This document shows positions 1-5,093 of a stretch of DNA of 5,637 nucleotides, piece after piece. How positions within the stretch are numbered: position 1 is the first letter of the stretch; every line of letters starts with the position of its first letter. The stretch lies in the NCBI GenBank assembly GCA_017550775.1, contig JAFZOA010000458.1, positions 1 through 5,637 of the forward strand. The letters are read 5' to 3'. Source of the DNA: Ruminiclostridium sp. Lineage in GTDB: Bacteria > Bacillota_A > Clostridia > Oscillospirales > Ruminococcaceae. Below the pieces are notes generated by a model, which saw only the letters and a list, made by a program, of their open reading frames with translations, was not told the DNA's origin and did no database searches. The position numbers were made by a program, and so were the translations under genes.

Positions 1-220
1 ACACCTTCTTCGCGGTCTCGCGCACCACGTCGAGCATCACACCTCTGCCCTCGTGGGAAGCCGTGATATCGTAGAACACTATCTCGTCCGCGCCTTGTCT
101 GTTGTACTCATAGGCGCACTCCACCGGGTCGCCCACGTCCTTTATACCCTCAAAGTTCACGCCCTTCACGACCTTGCCGTTGCGCACGTCGAGACAGGGG
201 ATAATTCTTTTTGCTAACAT
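1..220 (-). CDS. hisF: Imidazole glycerol phosphate synthase cyclase subunit HisF, 5' part
   Basis: HisF is the (beta/alpha)8-barrel cyclase subunit that takes ammonia from HisH and converts PRFAR to imidazole glycerol phosphate and AICAR in the cytoplasm. Only the first 73 codons are in the window, and the reading frame stays open to its left edge; the family is about 250 residues long. The N-terminus begins [12 protein letters not shown] and has the two catalytic residues at their standard places, Asp11 and Lys19 (in GKVVKG). The later segments [18 protein letters not shown] and [11 protein letters not shown] are family-typical. The ATG at 220-218 is supported by AAGGAG at 231-226 (minus strand), five bases upstream. 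The gene follows hisA after 30 bases and is probably co-transcribed with it. Identity is certain; what lies beyond residue 73 is unseen. Confidence 0.97.
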   Translation of the reverse strand, partial: MLAKRIIPCLDVRNGKVVKGVNFEGIKDVGDPVECAYEYNRQGADEIVFYDITASHEGRGVMLDVVRETAKKV

Positions 221-250
221 ATTTTCTCCTTCTTTCGGGTCAGATGAAGC

Positions 251-964
251 TCACACGGCGCAGGCTATCGCTTCTTTCAGGTCAAGCGTGCCGGAGTATA
301 TCGACTTGCCGCAGATCGCGCCGTAAAGGTCAAGACCGCGGCACCTGCGGATATCGGATATGTCGCGCACGCCGCCGCTCGCGATTATATTCGCGGAGCA
401 GGCCTTGTTGATCTCGTCGAGCTGTTCCGCGTTCACGCCGCCGAGAGTGCCGTCCTTTGAGATATCGGTGAAGATGATGTACTTCACGCCGATATCGGAC
501 ATGGCTTTCGCAAGGTCGGTGAAGCGAACGTCCGAGGTCTCAAGCCAGCCCTCGGTAGCCACCATGCCGTTCTTGGCGTCGATACCGACCGCGATGTGCT
601 CGCCATACTCTCTGACCAGCGTTTTTACAAGCCCGGGATCCTTTACCGCCGCCGAGCCGATGATTACGCGCTCCACGCCGCCCGACAGGTACATCTCCGC
701 CGCCTCCGGGGTGCGTATGCCGCCGCCGACCTCGACTTTCAGCTTTGTGTTCTTCGCCACGTCGAGGAAGATATCGCGGTTGCGCTGGTTTGCGTCCTTT
801 GCGCCGTCGAGATCCACCATGTGTATCCACTCTGCGCCGCAGCTCTCAAACATCCGCGCGGTGTCCATGTAGCTGTCGGCGACCTTGTGGGCGGTGCCGT
901 AGTCGCCCTTCACGAGCCGGACACAGTTTCCGTCCTTGATGTCAATTGCGGGGAGTATTATCAT
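251..964 (-). CDS. hisA: ProFAR isomerase HisA
   Basis: HisA isomerises ProFAR to PRFAR, the Amadori-type step before the HisH-HisF reaction. The 237-residue product is of normal family length and is a (beta/alpha)8 barrel. Visible landmarks are MIILPAIDIKDG with the catalytic Asp8, the phosphate-binding VEVGGGIR (about 77-84), VERVIIGSAAVKDP (97-110), VGIDAKNG with the second catalytic Asp at 129, EGW with the conserved Trp140, TDISKDGTLGG (166-176) and the second phosphate site IIASGGVRD (193-201). The start ATG at 964-962 is only one base after the toxin stop codon (TGA T ATG). Its ribosome binding site lies inside the toxin gene, so translation is probably coupled to the toxin. GC in three sampled 60-base lines is 116/180, far above the adjacent toxin-antitoxin genes. 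hisF follows 30 bases downstream. Confidence 0.97.
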   Translation of the reverse strand: MIILPAIDIKDGNCVRLVKGDYGTAHKVADSYMDTARMFESCGAEWIHMVDLDGAKDANQRNRDIFLDVAKNTKLKVEVGGGIRTPEAAEMYLSGGVERVIIGSAAVKDPGLVKTLVREYGEHIAVGIDAKNGMVATEGWLETSDVRFTDLAKAMSDIGVKYIIFTDISKDGTLGGVNAEQLDEINKACSANIIASGGVRDISDIRRCRGLDLYGAICGKSIYSGTLDLKEAIACAV

Positions 965-965
965 A

Positions 966-1250
966 TCAATCCTTGTCCTTGTCTGTTTTGTTGGTATAGT
1001 GTCCTTTGCATGAGAAGATCCTGATGATATTATCGTCGATGGAATACACTATACGGTGTTCCTCATTTATACGACGGCTCCAGAAGCCTCTGAGATCATC
1101 TTTGAGTGCTTCCGGCTTTCCGATGCCGTCAAAAGGATCTCTGCGGATATCGTTAAGAAGCTTGTTTATACGTTTCAGCGTTTTTCTGTCTTCTTCCAAC
1201 CATTGCAAGTATTCTTCCCATGCGTCATTGTCCCAGAGCAGCTTTCTCAT
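966..1250 (-). CDS. YoeB/Txe-family mRNA interferase toxin with a C-terminal tail
   Basis: This is a 94-residue protein of the YoeB/Txe branch of the RelE fold. Members of this family cut mRNA at the ribosomal A site. The N-terminus resembles E. coli YoeB (MRKLLWDNDAWEEYLQWLEE), followed by the RRDPFDGIGKPEALK, GFWSRRINEEHRIVY and CKGHY blocks. By alignment, the YoeB catalytic residues Glu46, Arg65, His83 and Tyr84 correspond to Glu47, Arg66, His84 and Tyr85 here, so the active site looks intact. E. coli YoeB stops at the Tyr, whereas this protein continues with nine residues, TNKTDKDKD. The start overlaps the antitoxin stop by ATGA, with an AGGTGG-like site seven bases upstream in the antitoxin gene. 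The stop is one base before hisA. GC is about 45%, lower than in the his genes, which fits acquisition. The effect of the tail on activity is unknown. Confidence 0.93.
   Translation of the reverse strand: MRKLLWDNDAWEEYLQWLEEDRKTLKRINKLLNDIRRDPFDGIGKPEALKDDLRGFWSRRINEEHRIVYSIDDNIIRIFSCKGHYTNKTDKDKD
970..980 (-). promoter_or_regulatory. Ribosome binding site of hisA, inside the toxin gene
   Basis: On the minus strand the toxin ends with codons GAC AAG GAC AAG GAT TGA, which give two AAGGA motifs (974-970 and 980-976). The nearer one is five bases from the hisA ATG at 964 and is well placed; the farther one is eleven bases away. No other Shine-Dalgarno candidate can serve hisA, so the coding bases for the toxin's C-terminal DKDKD double as the hisA translation signal. 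Confidence 0.8.
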
Positions 1251-1510
1251 TCGTCGTCCACCTCGATAAGCTCGTGTTCGGCGAACTCAAGCTTTCCTTC
1301 CTTATAATCCTTCATTTTCTGTTCGAGATATGCGATATTGCTTTCGGAATAGAACGGGTCTGCGTTTATCTCAAAGGGTATGCGCTTTTCTCTGCCTACC
1401 TTTGTGAGAAACACCGTAATAGCCGCCGACATTGTGAGCCCCATTTCGCTCAATGCCTGCTCTGCGCTTTCCTTTACTTTTTCATCGATCCTGAAATTAA
1501 CCTGTGTCAT
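1247..1510 (-). CDS. RelB/DinJ-family antitoxin
   Basis: This 87-residue antitoxin is expected to bind and neutralise the neighbouring YoeB-type toxin and to repress its own promoter. The N-terminal half (about 1-45) reads MTQVNFRIDEKVKESAEQAL and continues EMGLTMSAAITVFL. This is the ribbon-helix-helix DNA-binding signature of RelB/DinJ, with one beta strand then two helices. The C-terminal half (DPFYSESNIAYLEQKMKDYK, then an acidic end HELIEVDDE) is the usual toxin-wrapping region. YoeB's textbook partner is the unrelated YefM (Phd) family, so this is a mixed pairing. The ATG at 1510 is preceded by AAAGGAG at 1527-1521, ten bases away, which is somewhat long; no better in-frame start exists because a TGA lies three codons upstream. 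It is first in its transcription unit, under the strong promoter at 1535-1563. Confidence 0.92.
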   Translation of the reverse strand: MTQVNFRIDEKVKESAEQALSEMGLTMSAAITVFLTKVGREKRIPFEINADPFYSESNIAYLEQKMKDYKEGKLEFAEHELIEVDDE

Positions 1511-1532
1511 AATACATCAACTCCTTTCGATT

Positions 1533-1558
1533 ATATTATACCATATCGTATATAATAT
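1533..1558. promoter_or_regulatory. Inverted repeat over the toxin-antitoxin promoter (probable operator)
   Basis: A perfect 8-base inverted repeat, ATATTATA at 1533-1540 and TATAATAT at 1551-1558, is separated by 10 bases. The left arm contains the whole -10 box and the right arm ends on the first base of the -35 box. Ribbon-helix-helix antitoxins such as RelB and DinJ bind palindromes in their own promoters, so this is a natural site for autorepression. The binding itself is inferred. Confidence 0.65.
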
Positions 1559-1563
1559 GTCAA
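1535..1563 (-). promoter_or_regulatory. Consensus sigma-A promoter of the toxin-antitoxin module
   Basis: On the minus strand the sequence has TTGACA (1563-1558), exactly 17 bases, then TATAAT (1540-1535). Both hexamers match the vegetative consensus at all six positions with ideal spacing. The expected transcription start is near 1528, leaving a leader of only about 18 bases that begins almost at the AAAGGAG ribosome binding site. The promoter reads into the antitoxin, the toxin and then hisA-hisF, with no terminator visible between them. Confidence 0.88.
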
Positions 1564-1564
1564 G

Positions 1565-1581
1565 CATTTGCTATACAAATG
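1565..1581. repeat. Short inverted repeat upstream of the -35 box
   Basis: CATTTG (1565-1570), a 5-base spacer CTATA, then CAAATG (1576-1581) form a perfect 6-base inverted repeat, one base beyond the -35 hexamer. There is no T-tract and the stem is AT-rich, so it is a poor terminator for the upstream membrane gene. It could be a second regulator site or chance in AT-rich DNA. Confidence 0.4.
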
Positions 1582-1592
1582 TTGGAAATATT

Positions 1593-2618
1593 TCAGCTTT
1601 CACTGTCGTTCCGCGGTCTGTATCTTCTCGCGATCATAAACACCGCTATCCCCGTTATCGGGAACAGCGCCAGAAACACGGCCGTAATTATCCCCATGAA
1701 GGTCGTGTTCATAGCGGTCTGATGTATCACGCACCACGCCCACACCGAGAAGAACACCGACCATATCAGCTTCAGTGTGTCGAGCGCTTCAATGACCGTG
1801 AGACGTATCAGAAGCTCGCCCTTGCCGTCAACGTTCATTCCGATGCGCTTTATCCTGTTCACGGCCAAGTTCAGCAGGCTGAACACAGTCAGCAGCCCGA
1901 AGCCCGCGACAAACGGATAAAATCCGAATATCTTACCCAGCACAACGTCGAAATCCCCGTCTCCTCCGAAATGCACACCGATCTGCTCCGGAAGCGCACT
2001 GTACGACAGCAGGAAGTACACAAGGAACGCTCCGAGCGCGCCGAACGAGACCACATTCGCGGCGATGTGATTGACCCTGAACCGCTTCGGCTTTACGAGG
2101 GGGGCCGATCCGGTCTCCGCACTTTCCCGCGGCTCCGACCGGTGGCGCTCCTGTATTTCCGAGAACAGAACAGGTACGGAAAGCAGTATCAGTATGAAGA
2201 ATACCCGGAAAGCGTCGAGAAACGAGCCGTCGCCCATTGGGGTCTGATACACGACGCAGTACGTCCAGTACGAAAAGAACACTGCCCATGTGAGCTTCAT
2301 CAGGTCGAGCAGCAGCACCGCCGCGCACCGGAATACCCGCTCGCCCTTCTCCGTGACCTTAAGTCCGGGGTTCTTCACCTTCTTCGCCGCGAGGGACAGC
2401 AGGCTGAACAACGCCAGCAGCCCGAATCCCGCAACGAACGGATAAAAGCCGAAGAGCTTGTCCGCGATCACGTCAAAGTCGCCGTCCATCGGGCTGAAAT
2501 GCACGCCGATACGTTCCGGAAGCCCGCCGTATGACAGCAGGAAAAACACGAGGAACGCCCCGAGCAGTCCGAAGGCGAGAATGTTTGCCGTTATGTGTGT
2601 GACCCGGTAAGCCTTCAT
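1593..2618 (-). CDS. Duplicated DUF1648-like integral membrane protein of unknown function
   Basis: This is a 341-residue membrane protein built from two tandem copies of one unit (about residues 1-158 and 177-335), joined by a polar linker (about 155-180). Each unit opens with HI.AN....G.LGAFLV.FLLSY, then LPE.IGVHF and DGDFD, then FGFYPFVAGFGLL, a third helix with LKL.W.VFFS, and a fourth helix. That gives about four membrane segments per unit and eight in all. The LP..I..HF...G..D signature right after the first helix resembles DUF1648, found in SdpI-like immunity and sensor-associated membrane proteins. The family assignment is by motif only and the function is unknown. The ATG overlaps the hisH stop as ATGA and lacks a clear ribosome binding site, so translation is probably coupled to hisH. 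GC is host-like (35/60 in a sampled line). It is unlikely to be a histidine enzyme; transport or stress immunity are guesses. Confidence 0.85.
   Translation of the reverse strand: MKAYRVTHITANILAFGLLGAFLVFFLLSYGGLPERIGVHFSPMDGDFDVIADKLFGFYPFVAGFGLLALFSLLSLAAKKVKNPGLKVTEKGERVFRCAAVLLLDLMKLTWAVFFSYWTYCVVYQTPMGDGSFLDAFRVFFILILLSVPVLFSEIQERHRSEPRESAETGSAPLVKPKRFRVNHIAANVVSFGALGAFLVYFLLSYSALPEQIGVHFGGDGDFDVVLGKIFGFYPFVAGFGLLTVFSLLNLAVNRIKRIGMNVDGKGELLIRLTVIEALDTLKLIWSVFFSVWAWCVIHQTAMNTTFMGIITAVFLALFPITGIAVFMIARRYRPRNDSES
1872..2456 (-). repeat. Internal duplication in the membrane gene
   Basis: The best-conserved part of the internal repeat is 1872-1931 against 2397-2456, which match at 51 of 60 bases by hand alignment. 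The offset is exactly 525 bases (175 codons). It encodes FGFYPFVAGFGLL plus the start of the following stretch in both copies. The span given covers both repeat copies and what lies between them. Confidence 0.85.
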
Positions 2619-3214
2619 AGCTTCAGGAAGTTTCTGAGTATCGTGAGCCCCGTCTCGCCGCTCTTTTCGGGGTGGAACTGACAGCCATAGACGTTCCCCG
2701 CAAATACGCAGGCAGGGACGTTATCGCCGTAGTCGGTGTACGCGGCGACATTCCCGCTGCCGCAGTCGGCGGCGTAGGAATGGACGAAGTAAACATACGG
2801 CTCGTCGCCCAAGCCTTCGAGCAGAGCGCAGGGCTCGTTGTATATCAGCCTGTTCCAGCCGATCTGCGGGATAAGCAGTCCGGGCGGAGTCATAAGCTTC
2901 ACCGTCCCGGGTATCAGCCCGAGTCCGTCAGTCTCGCCAAACTCAAAGCTCTTGTCGAACAGCATCTGCATACCGAGACAGATACCGAGAAGCGGCTTTT
3001 TCCTCACCTGCTCCTTTATCGTCCCGATAAGCCCCGTTTCCCCGAGCATCCTCATAGCATCCGGGAACGCGCCCACACCGGGAAGTATCAGCCTGTCCGC
3101 GCTTTCGAGCACCGCCGGGTCCCTGGTCACTACGCTCTCCGTGCCGATGTAGTCCAGCGCGTTCTTCACGCTGAACAGGTTGCCCGCGCCGTAGTCAATA
3201 ATTGCAGTTTTCAT
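2615..3214 (-). CDS. hisH: Imidazole glycerol phosphate synthase glutamine amidotransferase subunit HisH
   Basis: HisH hydrolyses glutamine and channels ammonia to HisF for the closure of the imidazole ring. The 199-residue protein is a complete class I glutamine amidotransferase. It shows IIDYGAGNL (5-13), the oxyanion segment LILPGVGAFPDAM (42-54), the nucleophile Cys79 in GICLGMQ, and the triad partners His181 and Glu183 in CQFHPEKSGETG. The interface motif usually seen as PHxGWN reads PQIGWN (116-121), a mild substitution of unknown effect. The ATG at 3214 overlaps the hisB stop as ATGA and has AAAGGA six bases upstream within hisB. The membrane gene overlaps its 3' end the same way. Its partner hisF lies about 2.4 kb downstream, beyond the accessory genes and hisA. 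Confidence 0.97.
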   Translation of the reverse strand: MKTAIIDYGAGNLFSVKNALDYIGTESVVTRDPAVLESADRLILPGVGAFPDAMRMLGETGLIGTIKEQVRKKPLLGICLGMQMLFDKSFEFGETDGLGLIPGTVKLMTPPGLLIPQIGWNRLIYNEPCALLEGLGDEPYVYFVHSYAADCGSGNVAAYTDYGDNVPACVFAGNVYGCQFHPEKSGETGLTILRNFLKL

Positions 3215-3795
3215 AGTGTTCCTTTCGTCGAGAGCGCCGCGCCGGTGCCGCTTATTTTCACCGCCTGTTTCAGCGCGTGCGCAAGTGCCTTGAACAGCGC
3301 CTCGGTGATGTGGTGATCGTTCTTCCCGTACTCACAGCGCAGGTGAAGCGTGATACCCGAGTTGAACGCGAACGCCCGCATAAATTCCTCGGTGAGGCAG
3401 GCGTCGTACTCGCCGATACGCTCGTTTGTGAACTCCGCGTTGAAAACGAGGAACGGGCGTGCGCTTATATCGAGCGAGCAGAAGCCGAGCGCCTCGTCCA
3501 TGGGGATAAACGCGCTTCCGTAGCGGGCAATACCCGACTTGTCGCCGAGCGCCTCCGCGAACGCCTTTCCGAGGGTGATACCAACGTCCTCGACGGAGTG
3601 GTGTCCGTCAACGTTCAGGTCGCCGGCGCAGCTCACCGTCAGATCAAATCCGCCGTGTACGCACAGCGCGGTCAGCATGTGGTCGAAGAAGCCGATACCG
3701 GTATTTATGTCGGGAGTGCCGCTCCCGTCGATGTTAAGCTTTACCGTGATGTCGGTCTCCTTTGTCTTCCTTGAGATCTCGGCAATCCTGCTCAT
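3211..3795 (-). CDS. hisB: Imidazoleglycerol-phosphate dehydratase HisB
   Basis: HisB dehydrates imidazole glycerol phosphate to imidazole acetol phosphate. It is a manganese enzyme that assembles as a 24-mer in known members. The 194-residue protein is the monofunctional form, without the histidinol phosphatase domain fused in E. coli. Metal and substrate motifs are all present: GIGFFDHML (33-41, His39), DGHHSVEDVG (63-72, His65, His66, Glu69), MDEAL (99-103) and the second NDHHITEALFKALAHAL block (159-175, His161, His162, Glu165). I chose the ATG at 3795 over an in-frame ATG at 3822. It has AGGAGG six bases upstream, gives the usual MSRIAEISRKT start, and leaves a one-base gap to hisC instead of a 26-base overlap. 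Confidence 0.97.
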   Translation of the reverse strand: MSRIAEISRKTKETDITVKLNIDGSGTPDINTGIGFFDHMLTALCVHGGFDLTVSCAGDLNVDGHHSVEDVGITLGKAFAEALGDKSGIARYGSAFIPMDEALGFCSLDISARPFLVFNAEFTNERIGEYDACLTEEFMRAFAFNSGITLHLRCEYGKNDHHITEALFKALAHALKQAVKISGTGAALSTKGTL

Positions 3796-3796
3796 A

Positions 3797-4864
3797 TCAC
3801 GCCTCCTGTAATATCTCGTCAAGCGCCTTGTACAGCGCGTTCATTTCCTCGTCCGTACCGATCGTAATGCGCAGGTAGCCGTCTATCACCGGCTTGTCCC
3901 AGAACCGCACATAGATCTTCCGCTTTTTAAGTTCCTCAAACACGGTCTTTGCCGGAAGCTTCGGCGGGTGCGCGAAGATAAAGTTGCTCTGCGAATCCGG
4001 GAAGGTGAAGCCGCGCTTTGCAAGCTGCTTCTTCGCGCTTTCACGGGTGGCGACTATCCTCGCGTTGGTCTTCTCAAAGTATTCACGGTCACGCACCGAC
4101 GCTGCGCCGCACTTTATGGTAACGCGGTTCATGGTGTAAGAGTTCACCGAGAACTTCACATCGTTCATGTACTTTATCAGCAGCTCATTACCTATCGCGA
4201 AGCCTATCCTCATGCCGGCGAGACTGCGGGACTTGGAGAATGTCTGCACCACCAGCAGGTTGTCGTATCGTTCCGTGAGCGGGAGCACGCTCGCGCCCTT
4301 GCCCGAGAAGTCGATGTACGCCTCGTCGATGATGACCACCGAGCCGGGGTTAGCGCGGACTATGCGCTCGATCATATCTGTCCTTTCGAGCACTCCGGTC
4401 GGCGCGTTCGGGTTGGGAAAGATTATACCGCCGTTGGGCTGCTCATAGTCCTCAGGGACGATCCGGAAGTCCGGGGTAAGAGGGAGCTGCTTATACGGTA
4501 TCCTGTACACGTCCGCCCACACATCGTAGAACGAGTAGGTGATGTCGGGGAACAGGACGGGCTTGTCCGAGCAGAAGAAGGTCTGGAACGCCACGGAGAT
4601 CACGTCGTCCGAGCCTACGCCGACAAAGACCTGCTCCGGCTTCACACCGTATTCTTCGGCGATCGCCCCGACGAGCTCCGATGCGTCCGGCGCGGGGTAG
4701 AGCCGCATCTCGTCGGAGTTGAACTCGTCGAGCACGGCGCTTACCGCCGGGGAAGGCGGATATGGGTTCTCGTTCGTGTTGAGCTTTATTATCCCGCTCA
4801 CCTTCGGCTGTTCACCGGGAGTGTAGGGGATCACTTTTCTTATATTGTTTTCCCAGGTTGACAT
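3797..4864 (-). CDS. hisC: Histidinol-phosphate aminotransferase HisC
   Basis: HisC is a PLP-dependent fold-type I aminotransferase that transfers the amino group of glutamate to imidazole acetol phosphate, giving histidinol phosphate. The 355-residue protein is of family length and complete. Visible landmarks are IIKLNTNENPYPPSP (25-39), FPNPNAPTG with the PLP-contacting Asn153, VVIIDEAYIDF with Asp180 and Tyr183, and TFSKSRSLAGMRIGFAIG. In the last of these Lys211 is the Schiff-base lysine and Arg219 binds the cofactor phosphate. LRITIG near the end holds Arg332, which binds the substrate carboxylate or phosphate. The ATG at 4864 has AAAGGA at 4876-4871, six bases upstream. It is separated from hisD by a 229-base gap occupied by a repeat element, the only long gap between his genes here apart from the membrane gene and toxin-antitoxin stretch. 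Confidence 0.97.
   Translation of the reverse strand: MSTWENNIRKVIPYTPGEQPKVSGIIKLNTNENPYPPSPAVSAVLDEFNSDEMRLYPAPDASELVGAIAEEYGVKPEQVFVGVGSDDVISVAFQTFFCSDKPVLFPDITYSFYDVWADVYRIPYKQLPLTPDFRIVPEDYEQPNGGIIFPNPNAPTGVLERTDMIERIVRANPGSVVIIDEAYIDFSGKGASVLPLTERYDNLLVVQTFSKSRSLAGMRIGFAIGNELLIKYMNDVKFSVNSYTMNRVTIKCGAASVRDREYFEKTNARIVATRESAKKQLAKRGFTFPDSQSNFIFAHPPKLPAKTVFEELKKRKIYVRFWDKPVIDGYLRITIGTDEEMNALYKALDEILQEA
3802..3807 (-). promoter_or_regulatory. Ribosome binding site of hisB
   Basis: A perfect AGGAGG lies in the last codons of hisC, six bases before the hisB ATG at 3795. It decides the hisB start, because the alternative ATG at 3822 lies upstream of it. Confidence 0.85.
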
Positions 4865-4932
4865 AAGGTGTCCTTTCTTATTTATTCTCTTACGCTGTGT
4901 TGCTTTTTTAGTTTACGGTTTACAGTTGTGGT

Positions 4933-4947
4933 GTCGCCTGCGGCGAC
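4933..4947. repeat. Left-arm hairpin of the repeat element
   Basis: GTCGCC, loop TGC, GGCGAC: a perfect 6-base-pair stem with a 3-base loop, starting at the last bases of the left inverted repeat. No T-run follows on either strand, so it is not a standard intrinsic terminator. Confidence 0.8.
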
Positions 4948-5018
4948 TTGTGTAAATCGTGACGCAACGAGTCTGCTAAAAACAGAACGATCTTCCATGT
5001 TTTGTCACAATTCAGATA

Positions 5019-5035
5019 TGTCCGCGAAGCGGACA
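5019..5035. repeat. Right-arm hairpin of the repeat element
   Basis: TGTCCGC, loop GAA, GCGGACA: a perfect 7-base-pair stem with a 3-base loop. It is the positional counterpart of the left-arm hairpin. The stem is similar in architecture but differs in its inner bases, as expected if the pairing rather than the sequence is kept. Confidence 0.8.
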
Positions 5036-5039
5036 CCTC

Positions 5040-5070
5040 AACTGTAAACTGTAACCTGTAAACTGTTAAC
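5040..5070. repeat. AACTGTA heptad tandem repeat
   Basis: Reading the plus strand, the units are AACTGTA, AACTGTA, ACCTGTA, AACTGTT and a partial AAC: four 7-base copies in the right arm of the element. The left arm, read in reverse complement, has two copies (AACTGTA, AACCGTA) and a partial AAC. Confidence 0.85.
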
Positions 5071-5093
5071 TTAAAAACTGACAGCGCCTTTTC

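Larger units (their letters stand above)
4904..5077. repeat. MITE-like palindromic element between hisD and hisC
   Basis: This non-coding element has long imperfect terminal inverted repeats. Left 4911-4935 matches the reverse complement of 5032-5056 at 22 of 25 bases. The outer ends match again (T-run plus AGTTTAC-like at 4904-4916, mirrored at 5077-5065) if 14 extra bases, two heptads, are allowed in the right arm. Each arm runs inward into its own GC-rich hairpin. The centre (4948-5019) is AT-richer, has weak internal pairing such as TCTG/CAGA around 4972-4986, and has no convincing reading frame. There is no transposase, so if it moves it is non-autonomous. I could not identify a convincing target-site duplication. 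No clear promoter or T-box motif is seen in the gap. The rest of it (4865-4903) is the hisC leader, and 5078-5093 is the tail after the hisD stop. Confidence 0.7.

Noticed and set aside
360..872. Plus-strand open frame (170 codons) opposite hisA
   Set aside because: It is antisense to an intact hisA, has no plausible ribosome binding site, and has low-complexity Ser/Pro-rich composition.
1565..1581. CATTTG/CAAATG repeat as the terminator of the membrane gene
   Set aside because: The stem is only six AT-rich pairs with no T-tract after it on the minus strand. It is better kept as a possible regulator site or chance.
1380..2534. Long plus-strand open frame (384 codons) opposite the membrane gene and antitoxin
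   Set aside because: It is antisense to two well-supported genes and crosses their intergenic promoter. The translation is rich in Arg, His and Glu with no domain, which is typical of a shadow frame in GC-rich DNA.
2672..3316. Plus-strand open frame (214 codons) opposite hisH and hisB
   Set aside because: It is antisense to two intact enzymes and spans their junction, with no recognisable domain.
3796..3822. Longer hisB start at 3822 adding MTRYYRRRD
   Set aside because: It would overlap hisC by 26 bases and lies upstream of the perfect AGGAGG. The extra residues are unlike the family N-terminus.
3968..4861. Plus-strand open frame (297 codons) opposite hisC
   Set aside because: It lies wholly antisense to hisC with its full set of PLP motifs. 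The product is Arg/Val/His-rich with no recognisable family.
4933..5035. Hairpins between hisD and hisC as intrinsic terminators
   Set aside because: Neither stem is followed by a T-run on either strand, and downstream hisC shows no clear promoter of its own, so a full terminator there is unlikely.
4865..5093. T-box or histidine leader/attenuator upstream of hisC
   Set aside because: I found no T-box AGGGTGGNACCGCG-like motif, no run of His codons in a short leader frame, and no antiterminator/terminator pair.
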